A DNA stretch of 64,000 nucleotides from NCBI RefSeq assembly GCF_000271845.1, contig NZ_JH719392.1, positions 62,001 through 126,000 on the forward strand, read 5' to 3'. The DNA is from Rhizobium leguminosarum bv. trifolii WSM2297 (GTDB lineage Bacteria; Pseudomonadota; Alphaproteobacteria; Rhizobiales; Rhizobiaceae). A program made the translations under genes and the position numbers. Under the pieces are notes generated by a model. The model did no database searches. It was given only the letters and a program-made list of their open reading frames with translations, and was not told the origin of the DNA. This document shows positions 38,431-48,228 of the stretch, one piece after another (position 1 is the stretch's first letter; each line of letters begins with the position of its first letter).

Positions 38431-38454
38431 ATGCCGAATTCGGCATAACGGCAC
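38423..38454. repeat. perfect 32-bp palindrome at the dnaE2 break point
   Basis: Two 16-bp arms without spacer (left arm GTGCCGTTATGCCGAA, centred on an EcoRI-type GAATTC). It begins where the DnaE2 reading ends and lies 67 bp beyond the 3' end of the stress-protein gene on the other strand. It could be a recombination scar, a mobile-element end junction or a terminator stem, though no T-run follows. Confidence 0.7.
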
Positions 38455-38520
38455 TTATCCCGAGCCCGATACTATGCCGAGCCCAGCGCGCCCGCTAGTT
38501 GGCGCGCGCATGCATAGAGT

Positions 38521-39114
38521 TCAGAGGCGATAACGACTACGTTCGCGTTCGATTTGTTCCGGGCCATAGGGGTCGAGCGTGTCGTCGAACTTGGTCCAAC
38601 CCTCCTTGGTGTAAGCGGCACGGCGTGCGGCCGGGTCCACCCAGTTGGAGCGCCTGAGGATTGCTTCTGCTTCCGGGACAAGCGCGTCCTCAACCCTCGC
38701 AGTGACCAACGAGCCGCCGCGGCGAACGCCTTCAGCATAGACATTTGCGTCCTCGTCAGAGACACCGGAGCTCGTCATTGCGCCGATGATGCCGCCTGTT
38801 GCACCGCCGGCGACCGCACCGGCGGCAGCGCCGGCTGCGGTTGCCGCCAGCCAGCCGGCTGCGACGACCGGGCCGACGCCCGGAATGGCCATCAGGCCAA
38901 GGCCCGTCAGAAGGCCGCCAGCGCCGCCGACGACTGCGCCGATGCCGGCACCTGTGCCCGCGCCTTCGCCTGCATTCGAATGCTCGCCGTGGCGGTTGTC
39001 GGCATTGTTGGAAACGATGCTGATGTCGTTGGATGGGACGCCGGCGGCTTCAAGCGCGCTGACTGCAGAACTGGCGTCGGTATAATCATCGAAAAGTCCA
39101 GTTACGGTTCTCAT
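38521..39114 (-). CDS. general stress protein with glycine-zipper membrane core
   Basis: A 197-aa protein. The N-terminus MRTVTGLFDDYTDASSAVSA with VSNNADNR is the general-stress 17M-type start. A Gly/Ala-rich hydrophobic core at about 50-110 (GAGTGAGIGAVVGGAGGLLT and GAAAGAVAGGATGG) probably inserts in membrane. The tail is charged (RRSNWVDPAARRAAY). Proteins of this kind are common in rhizobia and induced by stress. It lies 28 bp upstream of the PepSY-like gene region on the same strand, in the order PepSY then stress protein. Confidence 0.75.
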   Translation of the reverse strand: MRTVTGLFDDYTDASSAVSALEAAGVPSNDISIVSNNADNRHGEHSNAGEGAGTGAGIGAVVGGAGGLLTGLGLMAIPGVGPVVAAGWLAATAAGAAAGAVAGGATGGIIGAMTSSGVSDEDANVYAEGVRRGGSLVTARVEDALVPEAEAILRRSNWVDPAARRAAYTKEGWTKFDDTLDPYGPEQIERERSRYRL

Positions 39115-39142
39115 GGTCGTTTCTCCGGAAGGGTCTGTTGCG

Positions 39143-39460
39143 TTACTTGGCGACGATGTTGCCCTGGTAGTCGAGAGCGATCACGACGGCCTTGCCGTCC
39201 TTCATGCCCGACGCCATCCAGATGCCCTTGTCATCCTTCTTGAGGTCCTTGACCTCGGTATAGCCGGCCTTTTCAATCCGGTCCTTGGCCTGACCCTCGG
39301 TGAAACTGTTTGCGCCTTCCACCGGGGCGGTCGGGTTGTTCGAGTCAGGAGTTGCGACGGCCGGCGTCTTGCCGTCACTTGTCGTTGCGGGCGCCGTCTG
39401 GGCCATGGCTGACAATGCCGAAGCGCCTAGAAGCGCTGCGGCGAAAATGAACGGTTTCAT
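39143..39460 (-). CDS. secreted PepSY-type small protein
   Basis: A 105-aa protein with a signal peptide (MKPFIFAAALLGASALSAMA) and a C-terminal PepSY-like half (FTEGQAKDRIEKAGYTEVKD, then GMKDGKAVVIALDYQGNIV). Probably periplasmic. AGAGGAAA precedes the ATG at 39460; the in-frame extension to 39673 is not needed. Confidence 0.8.
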   Translation of the reverse strand: MKPFIFAAALLGASALSAMAQTAPATTSDGKTPAVATPDSNNPTAPVEGANSFTEGQAKDRIEKAGYTEVKDLKKDDKGIWMASGMKDGKAVVIALDYQGNIVAK

Positions 39461-39869
39461 GGGAATTTCCTCTCGTGCCGAACTCAGATTCGTGAGGAAG
39501 AAACCCCAGGCGAGCCTCTTCGTTCCACCGTCCGGAACATAAAGCGCGAATGCTTTTCTTGCGTGATTTGCGGTTAACTCGAAGGTCCGGCGCGCGGGCT
39601 CGCACAGCAAACGTGATGGGATCGGGCGGTGATATCGGACAGGAAAACATTGGTGGCGGTAAGCGACCGGCATTGACCTGTGGCGGGTGCTGGGAGCACT
39701 CGCGACGGCGTAGACCTTTCGAGTAAGGGCGGCAGCAATTTATCTTTGATTTGGCGCGCCGACTGGCTGGAAGCCCCGCCCAGGATCGCTCCCTCATCGT
39801 AGCTGATCCAATGGCTTGTGCACTAAATGACTACGCGTCTGAGATTGAAACAATTTTGGATCTTGCCGG
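39461..39869. other. spacer without a recognised gene
   Basis: Contains the promoter side of the minus-strand PepSY gene; no other signal seen before the exonuclease remnant begins at about 39870. Confidence 0.4.
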
Positions 39870-39992
39870 TTCGCGGGCGACTTCAACGTCATGCCGACCG
39901 AGATGGACATCTACAAGCCCGAGCGCTGGAGGAACGACGCACTGTTCCGCGTCGAGGTTCGGGAAGCGTTCAAAAACTTGTGGGTCGCTTGA
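39870..39992 (+). pseudogene. exonuclease III-type fragment
   Basis: About 40 codons read FAGDFNVMPTEMDIYKPERW, then RNDALFRVEVREAFKNL, ending at a TGA. GDFNV with the following PERW segment is the XthA/ExoIII catalytic neighbourhood. The N-terminal two-thirds and the C-terminus are missing, so it is a scrap of a gene. Confidence 0.65.
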
Positions 39993-40118
39993 CGAGCCCG
40001 CAAACGAATGGCCGGCCGCAGGCTGATCGCCCGGCGGAACCATCCGTCGTCATGCGCGTGTTTCGCTGCTGGCTGGCTGACGGTTTCGTCAGTCAGACAT
40101 TCAAACTCGGGATACAAT

Positions 40119-40230
40119 ATGGAAAATGCAGGCATCGGCTGGATCGCGGCAATTATCATTGGCGGCATCGCGGGCTGGCTCGCAAATGTTTATGAAGTCC
40201 AACATGGGCGTCCTGATGACATCTCGGCAG
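40119..40230 (+). pseudogene. fragment of a GlsB/YeaQ/YmgE stress membrane protein
   Basis: The ATG at 40119 opens MENAGIGWIAAIIIGGIAGW, the first span of this family. Directly after GWLA the expected continuation MFMKSNMGVLMT is found in another frame (as if two bases were lost), and homology then stops. It is a truncated, frameshifted remnant. Confidence 0.65.
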
Positions 40231-40261
40231 CAGCGCTGCTGATGCTTGGTTATGCCGATGA

Positions 40262-40503
40262 CAAGCGATTGATTGTCCATCGGCCGCTACGATCTCGACG
40301 AGGTCGGCAGCATAGCCGTCGAGCGTTCCGTACTTCTCCAACGAATAGGCGGACAAATCAGATTCACCAGCACCGACGTTGTCGAACAGAACGACGCGAT
40401 AGCGGCCCTCGAAGGCAGGGACCACATACCGCCACATGTTGCTGTCGCAACCAAAGCCGTGGGCGAACACGATCGTCGTCGCCTGAACAGCGCACGAAGA
40501 CAT
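40262..40503 (-). pseudogene. truncated alpha/beta hydrolase (RsbQ-like)
   Basis: From ATG 40503 the protein reads MSSCAVQATTIVFAHGFGCD, then MWRYVVPAFEGRYRVVLFDN and GESDLSAYSLEKYGTLDGYA, the N-terminal part of RsbQ-like hydrolases including the HGFG oxyanion region. The sequence loses homology before the nucleophile GHS motif and runs into unrelated codons, so the enzyme cannot be active. Confidence 0.65.
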
Positions 40504-40667
40504 TGTTTCTCTTGAAGATATGCATCTGGGTAACATAACGCATTCGCAAAAAATGGACAGCGCTCAGGCGAGGCGGTCAGCGGGTCCGAAATAGGCTTCT
40601 CCGTGCAGGAACCAGAGGCCGTCATGCAGGTTTCACCTTATCCGCGGATGCCGCAGGGGATGTGTTG

Positions 40668-41024
40668 ATGCTATCGAAAGTTCTGATTGTTGAAGACGAG
40701 CCGCTCCTGCGCATGCTCGCAGTAGACCTCGTCGAAGAAGCCGGGTTCAAGGCATTGGAGGCGGGCGATGCCGAAGCCGCGATAATTCTCCTGGAAACCG
40801 AAATCGACATTCGCATACTGCTCACCGACATCGAACTGCCAGGACCTATGGACGGCCTCAAGCTGGCTGCGGCCGTCCGGGACCGGTGGCCTCCTATCCG
40901 GATCATCGTGGTGTCGGGAAAGCAGAAGCCGGAGGCGTCGGATCTTCCCAAGGGCGGCGTGTTCTTCTCGAAGCCTTACGACGTGTGGGAGATGACGGAC
41001 ACGCTTCACGAGATGGCCGCATGA
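40668..41024 (+). CDS. single-domain response regulator
   Basis: A 118-aa receiver with acidic pair in VLIVEDEPLL, phospho-acceptor Asp in LLTDIELPGPMDG, Ser switch in VVSGKQKP and Lys in FFSKPYD. No output domain; such FixJ/CheY-like receivers in rhizobia often act in general-stress phosphorelays. Start ATG 40668 has AGGGGA upstream, GTG 40662 is an alternative. Its 3' end abuts the mazF remnant. Confidence 0.82.
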   Translation: MLSKVLIVEDEPLLRMLAVDLVEEAGFKALEAGDAEAAIILLETEIDIRILLTDIELPGPMDGLKLAAAVRDRWPPIRIIVVSGKQKPEASDLPKGGVFFSKPYDVWEMTDTLHEMAA

Positions 41025-41133
41025 AGGCCGACAGGACGAAGCCCGCGTAGCGTCCGCGTTGCCCTTTGCCCACAGACGGATGCATATCGGGCCACCAGAT
41101 TTCGCCGGGGGCGTGAATATTAGGTCTTACCAT
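41022..41133 (-). pseudogene. 5' remnant of a MazF-type toxin
   Basis: From ATG 41133 the reading is MVRPNIHAPGEIWWPDMHPS, then RGRYAGFVLS, matching the MazF start PGDIVWLDFDP...RPALVLS in a degenerate form. It ends after about 37 codons at the tail of the response-regulator gene. It overlaps the preceding mazE remnant by 14 bases in another frame, as intact mazEF pairs often overlap. Confidence 0.55.
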
Positions 41134-41245
41134 TTCCCACGGCCGGCGCATTGATCCACACTTGTTCTTCTGGTGACCGGGGAGCGTTAGAGTCGTAACC
41201 CTCCAGCAGTTCATCGAGCTTATACCTACGTTGACGCACCTTCAT
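41120..41245 (-). pseudogene. 3' remnant of a MazE-type antitoxin
   Basis: The reading KVRQRRYKLDELLEGYDSN, ending VWINAPAVGNGKT and a stop at 41120-41122, is the C-terminal toxin-binding tail of MazE antitoxins (RRYTLDELL...APPVG). The DNA-binding N-terminus is missing; the reading stays open upstream to the edge of the agaL2 copy at 41277. Confidence 0.6.
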
Positions 41246-41276
41246 TGTATTCGAGGAACTCGACGCAGGTTCAGCG

Positions 41277-42646
41277 GGCAGCAAATCCCAAAATCACATT
41301 CATCGGAGCAGGCTCCACCGTCTTCATGAAAAACATCATCGGCGACGTGTTGCAGCGTCCCGCTTTATCCGGTGCGACGATCGCGCTGATGGATCTCAAT
41401 CCGCAGCGGCTTGAGGAAAGTGCGGTCGTCGTCAACAAGCTGATCTCGACGCTCGGGGTCAAGGCGAAGGCCGAGACCTATTCCGATCAGCGCAAGGCGC
41501 TTTCCGGCGCCGACTTCGTCGTCGTCGCCTTCCAGATCGGCGGCTATGAACCCTGCACTGTCACCGATTTCGAGGTGCCGAAGAAATACGGCCTGCGCCA
41601 GACGATCGCCGACACGCTCGGCGTCGGCGGCATCATGCGCGGGCTGCGCACCGTGCCGCATCTTTGGAAGGTCTGCGAGGATATGCTCGCCGTCTGCCCC
41701 GAGGCGATCATGCTGCAATATGTCAACCCGATGGCGATCAACACCTGGGCGATCTCGGAGAAATACCCGACAATTCGCCAGGTCGGCCTTTGCCATTCGG
41801 TGCAGGGCACGGCGATGGAGCTCGCCCATGACCTCGACATTCCCTACGAGGAAATCCGCTACCGCGCCGCCGGTATCAACCACATGGCCTTCTATCTCAA
41901 ATTCGAGCATCGCCAGGCCGACGGCTCCTACCGCAACCTCTATCCCGATCTCCTGCGCGCCTATCGCGAGGGCAGGGCGCCGAAGCCCGGCTGGAACCCG
42001 CGCTGCCCGAACAAGGTGCGCTACGAGATGCTGACGCGGCTTGGCTATTTCGTCACCGAAAGCTCGGAGCATTTCGCCGAATACACGCCCTATTTCATCA
42101 AGGAAGGCCGCGACGACCTGATCGAGAAGTTCGGCATTCCGCTCGATGAATATCCGAAGCGCTGCATCGAGCAGATCGAACGCTGGAAGGGCCAGGCCGA
42201 GGCCTATCGCTCGGCCGACAAGATCGAGGTCAAGCCGTCGAAGGAATATGCCTCCTCAATCATCAATTCGGTCTGGACCGGCGAACCTTCTGTCATCTAC
42301 GGCAATGTCCGCAACAACGGCTGCATCACCTCGCTGCCCGAAAATTGCGCCGCCGAAGTGCCTTGCCTCGTCGACGCCTCGGGCATCCAGCCGACCTTCA
42401 TCGGCGACCTGCCGCCGCAAGCTGACTGCGCTGATCCGCACCAACATCAACGTCCAGGAACTGACGGTGCAGGCGCTGATGACCGAAAATCGCGAGCATA
42501 TCTACCACGCCGCGATGATGGACCCGCACACGGCGGCCGAACTCGACCTCGACCAGATCTGGTCGCTGGTCGACGATTTGCTCGCCACCCACGGGGACTG
42601 GCTGCCCGAGTGGGCCCGCACATCCAGTAAAGTCAAGGCTGCCTGA
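41277..42646 (+). pseudogene. agaL2: second copy of agaL2, lacking its ATG and frameshifted
   Basis: Near-identical to 26315-27683 at the protein level. Homology begins at the second codon: the native ATG and ribosome site are replaced by other sequence, leaving only a TTG at 41245 as a possible start. One extra A near 42420 (CCGCAAGCTG versus CCGCAGCTG) shifts the frame about 80 codons before the end; the tail is intact in the next frame. I find only two amino-acid differences outside the shift (Ile to Val early, Asn to Asp late) although synonymous changes are frequent. The terminator is copied too. Confidence 0.9.
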
Positions 42647-42673
42647 CCTACTCTCCCTGGTCAGGCGTCAAAG

Positions 42674-42707
42674 AGCCCCGCGGTCGCAACAACCGCGGGG
42701 CTTTTTT
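42674..42707 (+). terminator. copy of the agp terminator
   Basis: Same 11-bp stem and loop as at 27711, followed by TTTTTT. Homology between the two agaL2 regions stops just after it. Confidence 0.9.
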
Positions 42708-43331
42708 GCGGACGGTGGGTTGAGGAATATCGACGGCGACGCGCTCCGGTCTGATCGCTATCCGACGCGGTGCGCCTGGGGAATGCAGTCTACTAGGTGG
42801 CCGACATCAAGGACCGCACTTCGTCGCCAGGGACGGCTTCACCGCCAACGATCAGATCGACGGCACGACCGGAAAGTCAAGCAATCAAGGGAGTTTAGGG
42901 AGATTTGGCTAGGGAACCTGGATTCTCACATGATTTCAAAGACTTAGCTAAATCGTCTTTGAATTCCTCATATTTTCCCGTCGTGAGCGACCGTGGATGC
43001 CACCTTTGTGCCCTGGCTTTGGGCCTCAGTCAACCGGCGCGTAAAGCGGCAATAATTTCCGCTTCTGGACCCGGAGCGCGCCTTCGCTGGCTGGTTAGCA
43101 TCGCAAGATCTAAGCCATTCGCGTGGCATTGGCGTGTGTGGCTCCAGGGGTGCGGCTTGTCCGATATCGACGCCATCGCCGTCTGATCGTTCGCATTGGA
43201 ATACTTGCGCGATTCCGTCGGATGGTGGCAAAAGTCGCAGCGCCACGCCGATCATCTTCATGCAATCCGAAGGCGGCGACGATCAGTCGCCGGATCGCGC
43301 GCTTGTACCAGACTCTTATCCTCGCGCTCGA
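42708..43331. other. 624-bp spacer holding one copy of a dispersed repeat
   Basis: No intact gene. The only structure recognised is the repeat at about 42912-43066. Upstream of it (42720-42900) the sequence has codon-like character but no complete frame. Confidence 0.4.
42912..43066 (+). repeat. dispersed repeat, copy A
   Basis: Shares with copies B and C the ordered words GGATTCTCACATGATTTCAA, GAGCGACCGTGGATGCCACC, TTTGTGCCC and GGCAATAATTTCCGC, over about 150 bp in the same orientation. Lies between the agaL2 copy and the cyclase gene. Confidence 0.8.
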
Positions 43332-44147
43332 TTATCCCACCTGTATGCGAATGCCCGAGGCGCCGTTGAGCAGCCGCCTCAAATGATAGCTGGCGAGCGG
43401 ATCATCGGAGTATATGCCAACCAGCGCGGCGAAAGCAGGCATGGCTGCGGCGCAATTCTGCTCGAGCTTGGTAAAGGCTGTCATATACTGCGTCGTGACC
43501 GGCGCATTGAACTGCGCAGCCGACAAGGGCTCGTGGGCGCGCAATGGCTCACTGCGCCCGCGCAGGACAAGATCGCCGACCGGCCGTCCCCTGAATTCCT
43601 CTACCCCGCTCGCGACACTGTCGCTGACGCAAATCCGCGTGCCCAGCGTCTTGTTCGCGGTCTCCAGCCTCGCGGCAATGTTGACTGTATCGCCGTAGGC
43701 GGTGAAATCGAAGAAGCGATCGCCACCGAAGTTGCCGACCAGTGCGGGGCCTGCGTGAACGCCGATACGTGTGGTCCCGAAGTCAACGCCTTTCTGTTTC
43801 CAGCGCTCGCTAAACGCCTCGGCCCATTGGTCGAGCGCCTGTGCGCAGGCGATCGCGCGGGTCGCATAGTCGGCCTGGTCGCCAGGTGCATTGAACAGCA
43901 CCTGAATGGCATCGCCGATCACTTTGGCCACCGTTCCTTCATACGCGAAGACGACATCCGTGAGACCGCCGACATATTCATTAAGCAACTCCGCCAGCAC
44001 CTCGGGAGCGACTGTCTCGACGAGTGAGGTAAAGCCTGTGATGTCGGTGAAGATCACTGCGATGTCGCGCCAGCGAACCTGCATGTCATCGTCAATACCG
44101 CCTGCGGAAAGGTGCTTGGCAAGCTCAGGCGAAAAATAGCGTGACAA
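43332..44147 (-). CDS. class III adenylate/guanylate cyclase domain protein, N-terminally damaged
   Basis: About 271 aa from a TTG. The class III cyclase domain spans about 25-215 with both metal-binding Asp regions (VIFTDITGFTSLVET, VIGDAIQVLF), YGDTVNIAARLETANKTLG and TRICVSDSV. Family members start with SRYFSPELAKHL, usually after an N-terminal regulatory region, which here is missing. A response-regulator start in another frame lies directly upstream, so a deletion joined two genes. The catalytic part looks intact, so activity is possible if translation occurs. Confidence 0.7.
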   Translation of the reverse strand: MSRYFSPELAKHLSAGGIDDDMQVRWRDIAVIFTDITGFTSLVETVAPEVLAELLNEYVGGLTDVVFAYEGTVAKVIGDAIQVLFNAPGDQADYATRAIACAQALDQWAEAFSERWKQKGVDFGTTRIGVHAGPALVGNFGGDRFFDFTAYGDTVNIAARLETANKTLGTRICVSDSVASGVEEFRGRPVGDLVLRGRSEPLRAHEPLSAAQFNAPVTTQYMTAFTKLEQNCAAAMPAFAALVGIYSDDPLASYHLRRLLNGASGIRIQVG

Positions 44148-44159
44148 CGACGCAAGCGC

Positions 44160-44241
44160 CGGGCGCGAAGATCGCGGCGGAATTGCTGGCGGAACAAGAC
44201 CTCGACGTCCGCTTCGTCATCCACCACCAGAACCAACACCG

Positions 44242-44245
<4 letters not shown>
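44160..44245 (-). pseudogene. 5' stub of a response-regulator gene
   Basis: From ATG 44245 the reading VLVLVVDDEADVEVLFRQQF is a receiver N-terminus with its acidic pair. After RRDLRA it loses homology, before the phospho-acceptor Asp. The ATG overlaps the kinase stop (ATGA), showing the original kinase-regulator coupling. The rest of the regulator has been lost in the deletion that also trimmed the cyclase. Confidence 0.65.
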
Positions 44246-45732
<1,487 letters not shown>

Positions 45733-45734
45733 GG

Positions 45735-46763
45735 CTAAACCGTGCTGGATGAGAGCGGCCTGGCGATAGCTGCCGCGGGCTCGACACTCTCAGGAGGCGG
45801 CAGGCAGAAGAAGCTTTTTTCCGGCATTGCCAATGAGAGGCCGTTCGTCTTGCAGTGCCGATAGACGAGATCAATGACCTCATTTTTGGCCGGCATTCGG
45901 CTGGCCGGGCTCGCCACGCAAAACTGCAGCTCGACCTCGATAGCCATTGCATCAATCGCTTTGAGCGCGACGGACGGCGGCGGAATTTTAACGATTCGCT
46001 CGCAGCTCCGCAGAACGCCCAGCATGAGGTCTTCAACCACGGATGGCGGCTGGGTGGCGGCAACGTGCACGGAAAGTGCGATCCAGTGTGTTTCGTCAGG
46101 ACGGCTGAGATTGGTCATTCCCTGTTTTGCAAGGACGCTATTGGGCAGGACGACGACATTGTGTCCGCCGGTCAAAAGATTGGTGGAGCGCCAGTTGGTT
46201 TCGGCGACGCGCCCTTCCGTCCCGTCGCCAAGCTGGATCCAATCGCCGATGACATAAGCACGACCGAGCGTGAGCGCGATCCCGGAAAAGACGTCGGCCA
46301 GCGTGTTCTGCAGCGCCAGGCCTATGATGATGGCGACCACGCCAGAGGTTGCAACCAAAGGGCCGATCGGCGCTCCGAAGACGAAGCCGATGACTGCCAG
46401 AGTCACGCCGAGATAGACGACACCGACGATCAAATCCTGCAGCAGATGTGCTTCCCGCGGCTTGTGGTTGAGAGTGATATAGATCTGCACGAAGCCGATT
46501 AGCGTCCATGCGAGATGGAGCCACCAGAGAACCCTTGCGGATTTGGCCAGCAGGATGCCGGCCTCCTGAAGCTCGGCATCGTCGAGGCGATAAGGCGAAA
46601 CTCCGGCAAGCCAAAGCACGAGGCTCATTCCGGCAAAGAACAGGACCTGTACGATCAGGCGGGCGGTCGGACGGCTGCGTCCCTGGATATGCCAAATAAC
46701 GATTCCGGCAAGCCCCAGAAGGTTGATGAGGAGAAGCGGAAGGGAATGATGTTCGCCAAACAT
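45735..46763 (-). CDS. MscS-family mechanosensitive channel
   Basis: A 342-aa paralogue of the 13.6-kb channel without the cyclic-nucleotide domain. Spans at about 8-25, 35-52, 70-95, 105-125 and 130-155; pore and beta motifs GLALQNTLADVFSGIALTLG, AYVIGDWIQLGDGTEGRV, ETNWRSTNLL. ATG 46763 is preferred to a GTG at 46817. First gene of the MscS-kinase-regulator-cyclase block. Confidence 0.85.
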   Translation of the reverse strand: MFGEHHSLPLLLINLLGLAGIVIWHIQGRSRPTARLIVQVLFFAGMSLVLWLAGVSPYRLDDAELQEAGILLAKSARVLWWLHLAWTLIGFVQIYITLNHKPREAHLLQDLIVGVVYLGVTLAVIGFVFGAPIGPLVATSGVVAIIIGLALQNTLADVFSGIALTLGRAYVIGDWIQLGDGTEGRVAETNWRSTNLLTGGHNVVVLPNSVLAKQGMTNLSRPDETHWIALSVHVAATQPPSVVEDLMLGVLRSCERIVKIPPPSVALKAIDAMAIEVELQFCVASPASRMPAKNEVIDLVYRHCKTNGLSLAMPEKSFFCLPPPESVEPAAAIARPLSSSTV

Positions 46764-46831
46764 GACGGGCTCGCCGGTAATGATTTGCCAGGGGGATGGG
46801 GCGAATGCAGATGGCACTCGCCCCAGCGCAG

Positions 46832-47251
46832 CTATTTCTTGATCGGGAAGGTCAGTTCCTTCTGGCTGCTGTCGACGACGAAGACCGCCAGGAGCTTCGC
46901 CGGCTTGGTCTTGCTGGCATTCTCGCTGACGCCATGGCGATCGCCGGGCATCTCGGAGAAGTTCTGGCCGGCCTTGTAGACCTTGACCGGACCGTCATTG
47001 ACCTGACTACGGATCGCACCCTCGAGGACCGTCGCATAGATGAAGGCCGAGTCTGGATGGGTGTGGGCCGAAGAGAACCCGCCGGGGCCGTATTCGACCA
47101 GAACGCCTTTCATGCTCTTGCCAGGAGCATTCGGCAATTCATGCTCATAGACGAGAGTAACCTTGGCATCTTTGTCGCCGGCATCATGCGCGGTCGCCGC
47201 CGTGGCAGACAAGAGAGCCGTCATGGCAAGGGCGAGGATTGACTTGATCAT
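46832..47251 (-). CDS. secreted cupin-domain protein
   Basis: A 139-aa protein with a signal peptide (MIKSILALAMTALLSATAATA) and a single cupin: EYGPGGFSSAHTHPDSAFIY supplies two metal-binding His, and EMPGDRHGVSENAS the later His. Probably periplasmic with a bound metal; substrate unknown. GAAAGGAAAT lies before the ATG. Confidence 0.82.
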   Translation of the reverse strand: MIKSILALAMTALLSATAATAHDAGDKDAKVTLVYEHELPNAPGKSMKGVLVEYGPGGFSSAHTHPDSAFIYATVLEGAIRSQVNDGPVKVYKAGQNFSEMPGDRHGVSENASKTKPAKLLAVFVVDSSQKELTFPIKK

Positions 47252-47313
47252 CTCGAATTTCCTTTCTCGAAGCTTGGACGAGGCGCCGCCCGTGGCGGCA
47301 CATAGTCATCCCC

Positions 47314-48066
47314 TTATTTGCGTGCGGATGTCGCGAACCATTGTTCGAAATTGATGCGGCCGATACGGGGATTGTTGTCGGAAACGAGCGAGCCGTCCTC
47401 CAGTTTGGTGCCGAAATACTGGGCTTCCGGATCGGCCACGACCTTCCGGGTGTCGCCCATCGCCTTCAGGTAACGGGCGACGAAATCCCAAAGCCGAGCA
47501 CGCTCTGGGCCGGAAATCTCAATGATGCCGTTCATCGGCGCCGCAAGGGCCGCATCCGTCACGAAATCTGCGACATCATCGGAAGCGATCGGCTGCAGAA
47601 AACCCGTCGACAGGCGGGTGGTGTCGCCGACCGTGCCGGACTGCGCAATGCCGCCGAGGAATTCCATGAATTGGGTCGAGTGGACGATCGTATAGGGAAT
47701 GCCGGATTCCTTGACGATCTTTTCCTGAGCGACCTTGGCCCGCATATAGCCGCTCTCGGGCAGGCGATCCGTGCCGATGATGGACAGGGCGATGTGATGC
47801 TTCACGCCGGCGACCTTTTCCGCCGCCATAAGGTTGCGGCCCGAGGTCTCGAAGAATTCGAGCACGGCCTTGTCCTCGAAGGAAGGCGAGTTTGCGAGGT
47901 CGATGACGACGGAGGCGCCAGTCAGCGCCTCAGCGAGACCCTCGCCGGTGATCGTGTTGACGCCGGTATTCGGGGCGGCGGCAATGACCTCATGGCCCTG
48001 TTTGCGGAGGCGATCTGCCGTCTTCGAACCGATAAGGCCGGTTCCGCCGATGATGACGATTTTCAT
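47314..48066 (-). CDS. NmrA-like NAD(P)-binding protein
   Basis: A 250-aa atypical short-chain dehydrogenase. It starts MKIVIIGGTGLIGSKTADRL (nucleotide site) and includes HHIALSIIGTDRLPESGYMR and IVHSTQFMEFLG. The classical YxxxK is not obvious, as in NmrA/HSCARG-type redox sensors. GGAGAAGC precedes ATG 48066. It groups with cupin, MBL and AhpD-like genes of likely redox or detoxification use. Confidence 0.8.
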   Translation of the reverse strand: MKIVIIGGTGLIGSKTADRLRKQGHEVIAAAPNTGVNTITGEGLAEALTGASVVIDLANSPSFEDKAVLEFFETSGRNLMAAEKVAGVKHHIALSIIGTDRLPESGYMRAKVAQEKIVKESGIPYTIVHSTQFMEFLGGIAQSGTVGDTTRLSTGFLQPIASDDVADFVTDAALAAPMNGIIEISGPERARLWDFVARYLKAMGDTRKVVADPEAQYFGTKLEDGSLVSDNNPRIGRINFEQWFATSARK

Positions 48067-48228
48067 GAGCTTCTCCATGCGCGGCCGCTTCGCGCACCGC
48101 ATTGTTCATTCGTTTCTGAACGATTGGTCGAGGATCGGGCCGGCCTTGCCGGTTCCGCAGATCCACTCGGCCGAGCCGGGCTTGGCTTTAAAGGCCGTGC
48201 GCCGGCTCGGCTCTATTGCACCAGGCGG

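Noticed and set aside
42780..42900. Possible scrap of a calcium-binding (RTX) repeat protein (FTANDQIDG)
   Set aside because: Only about ten residues fit; too little to support a feature.
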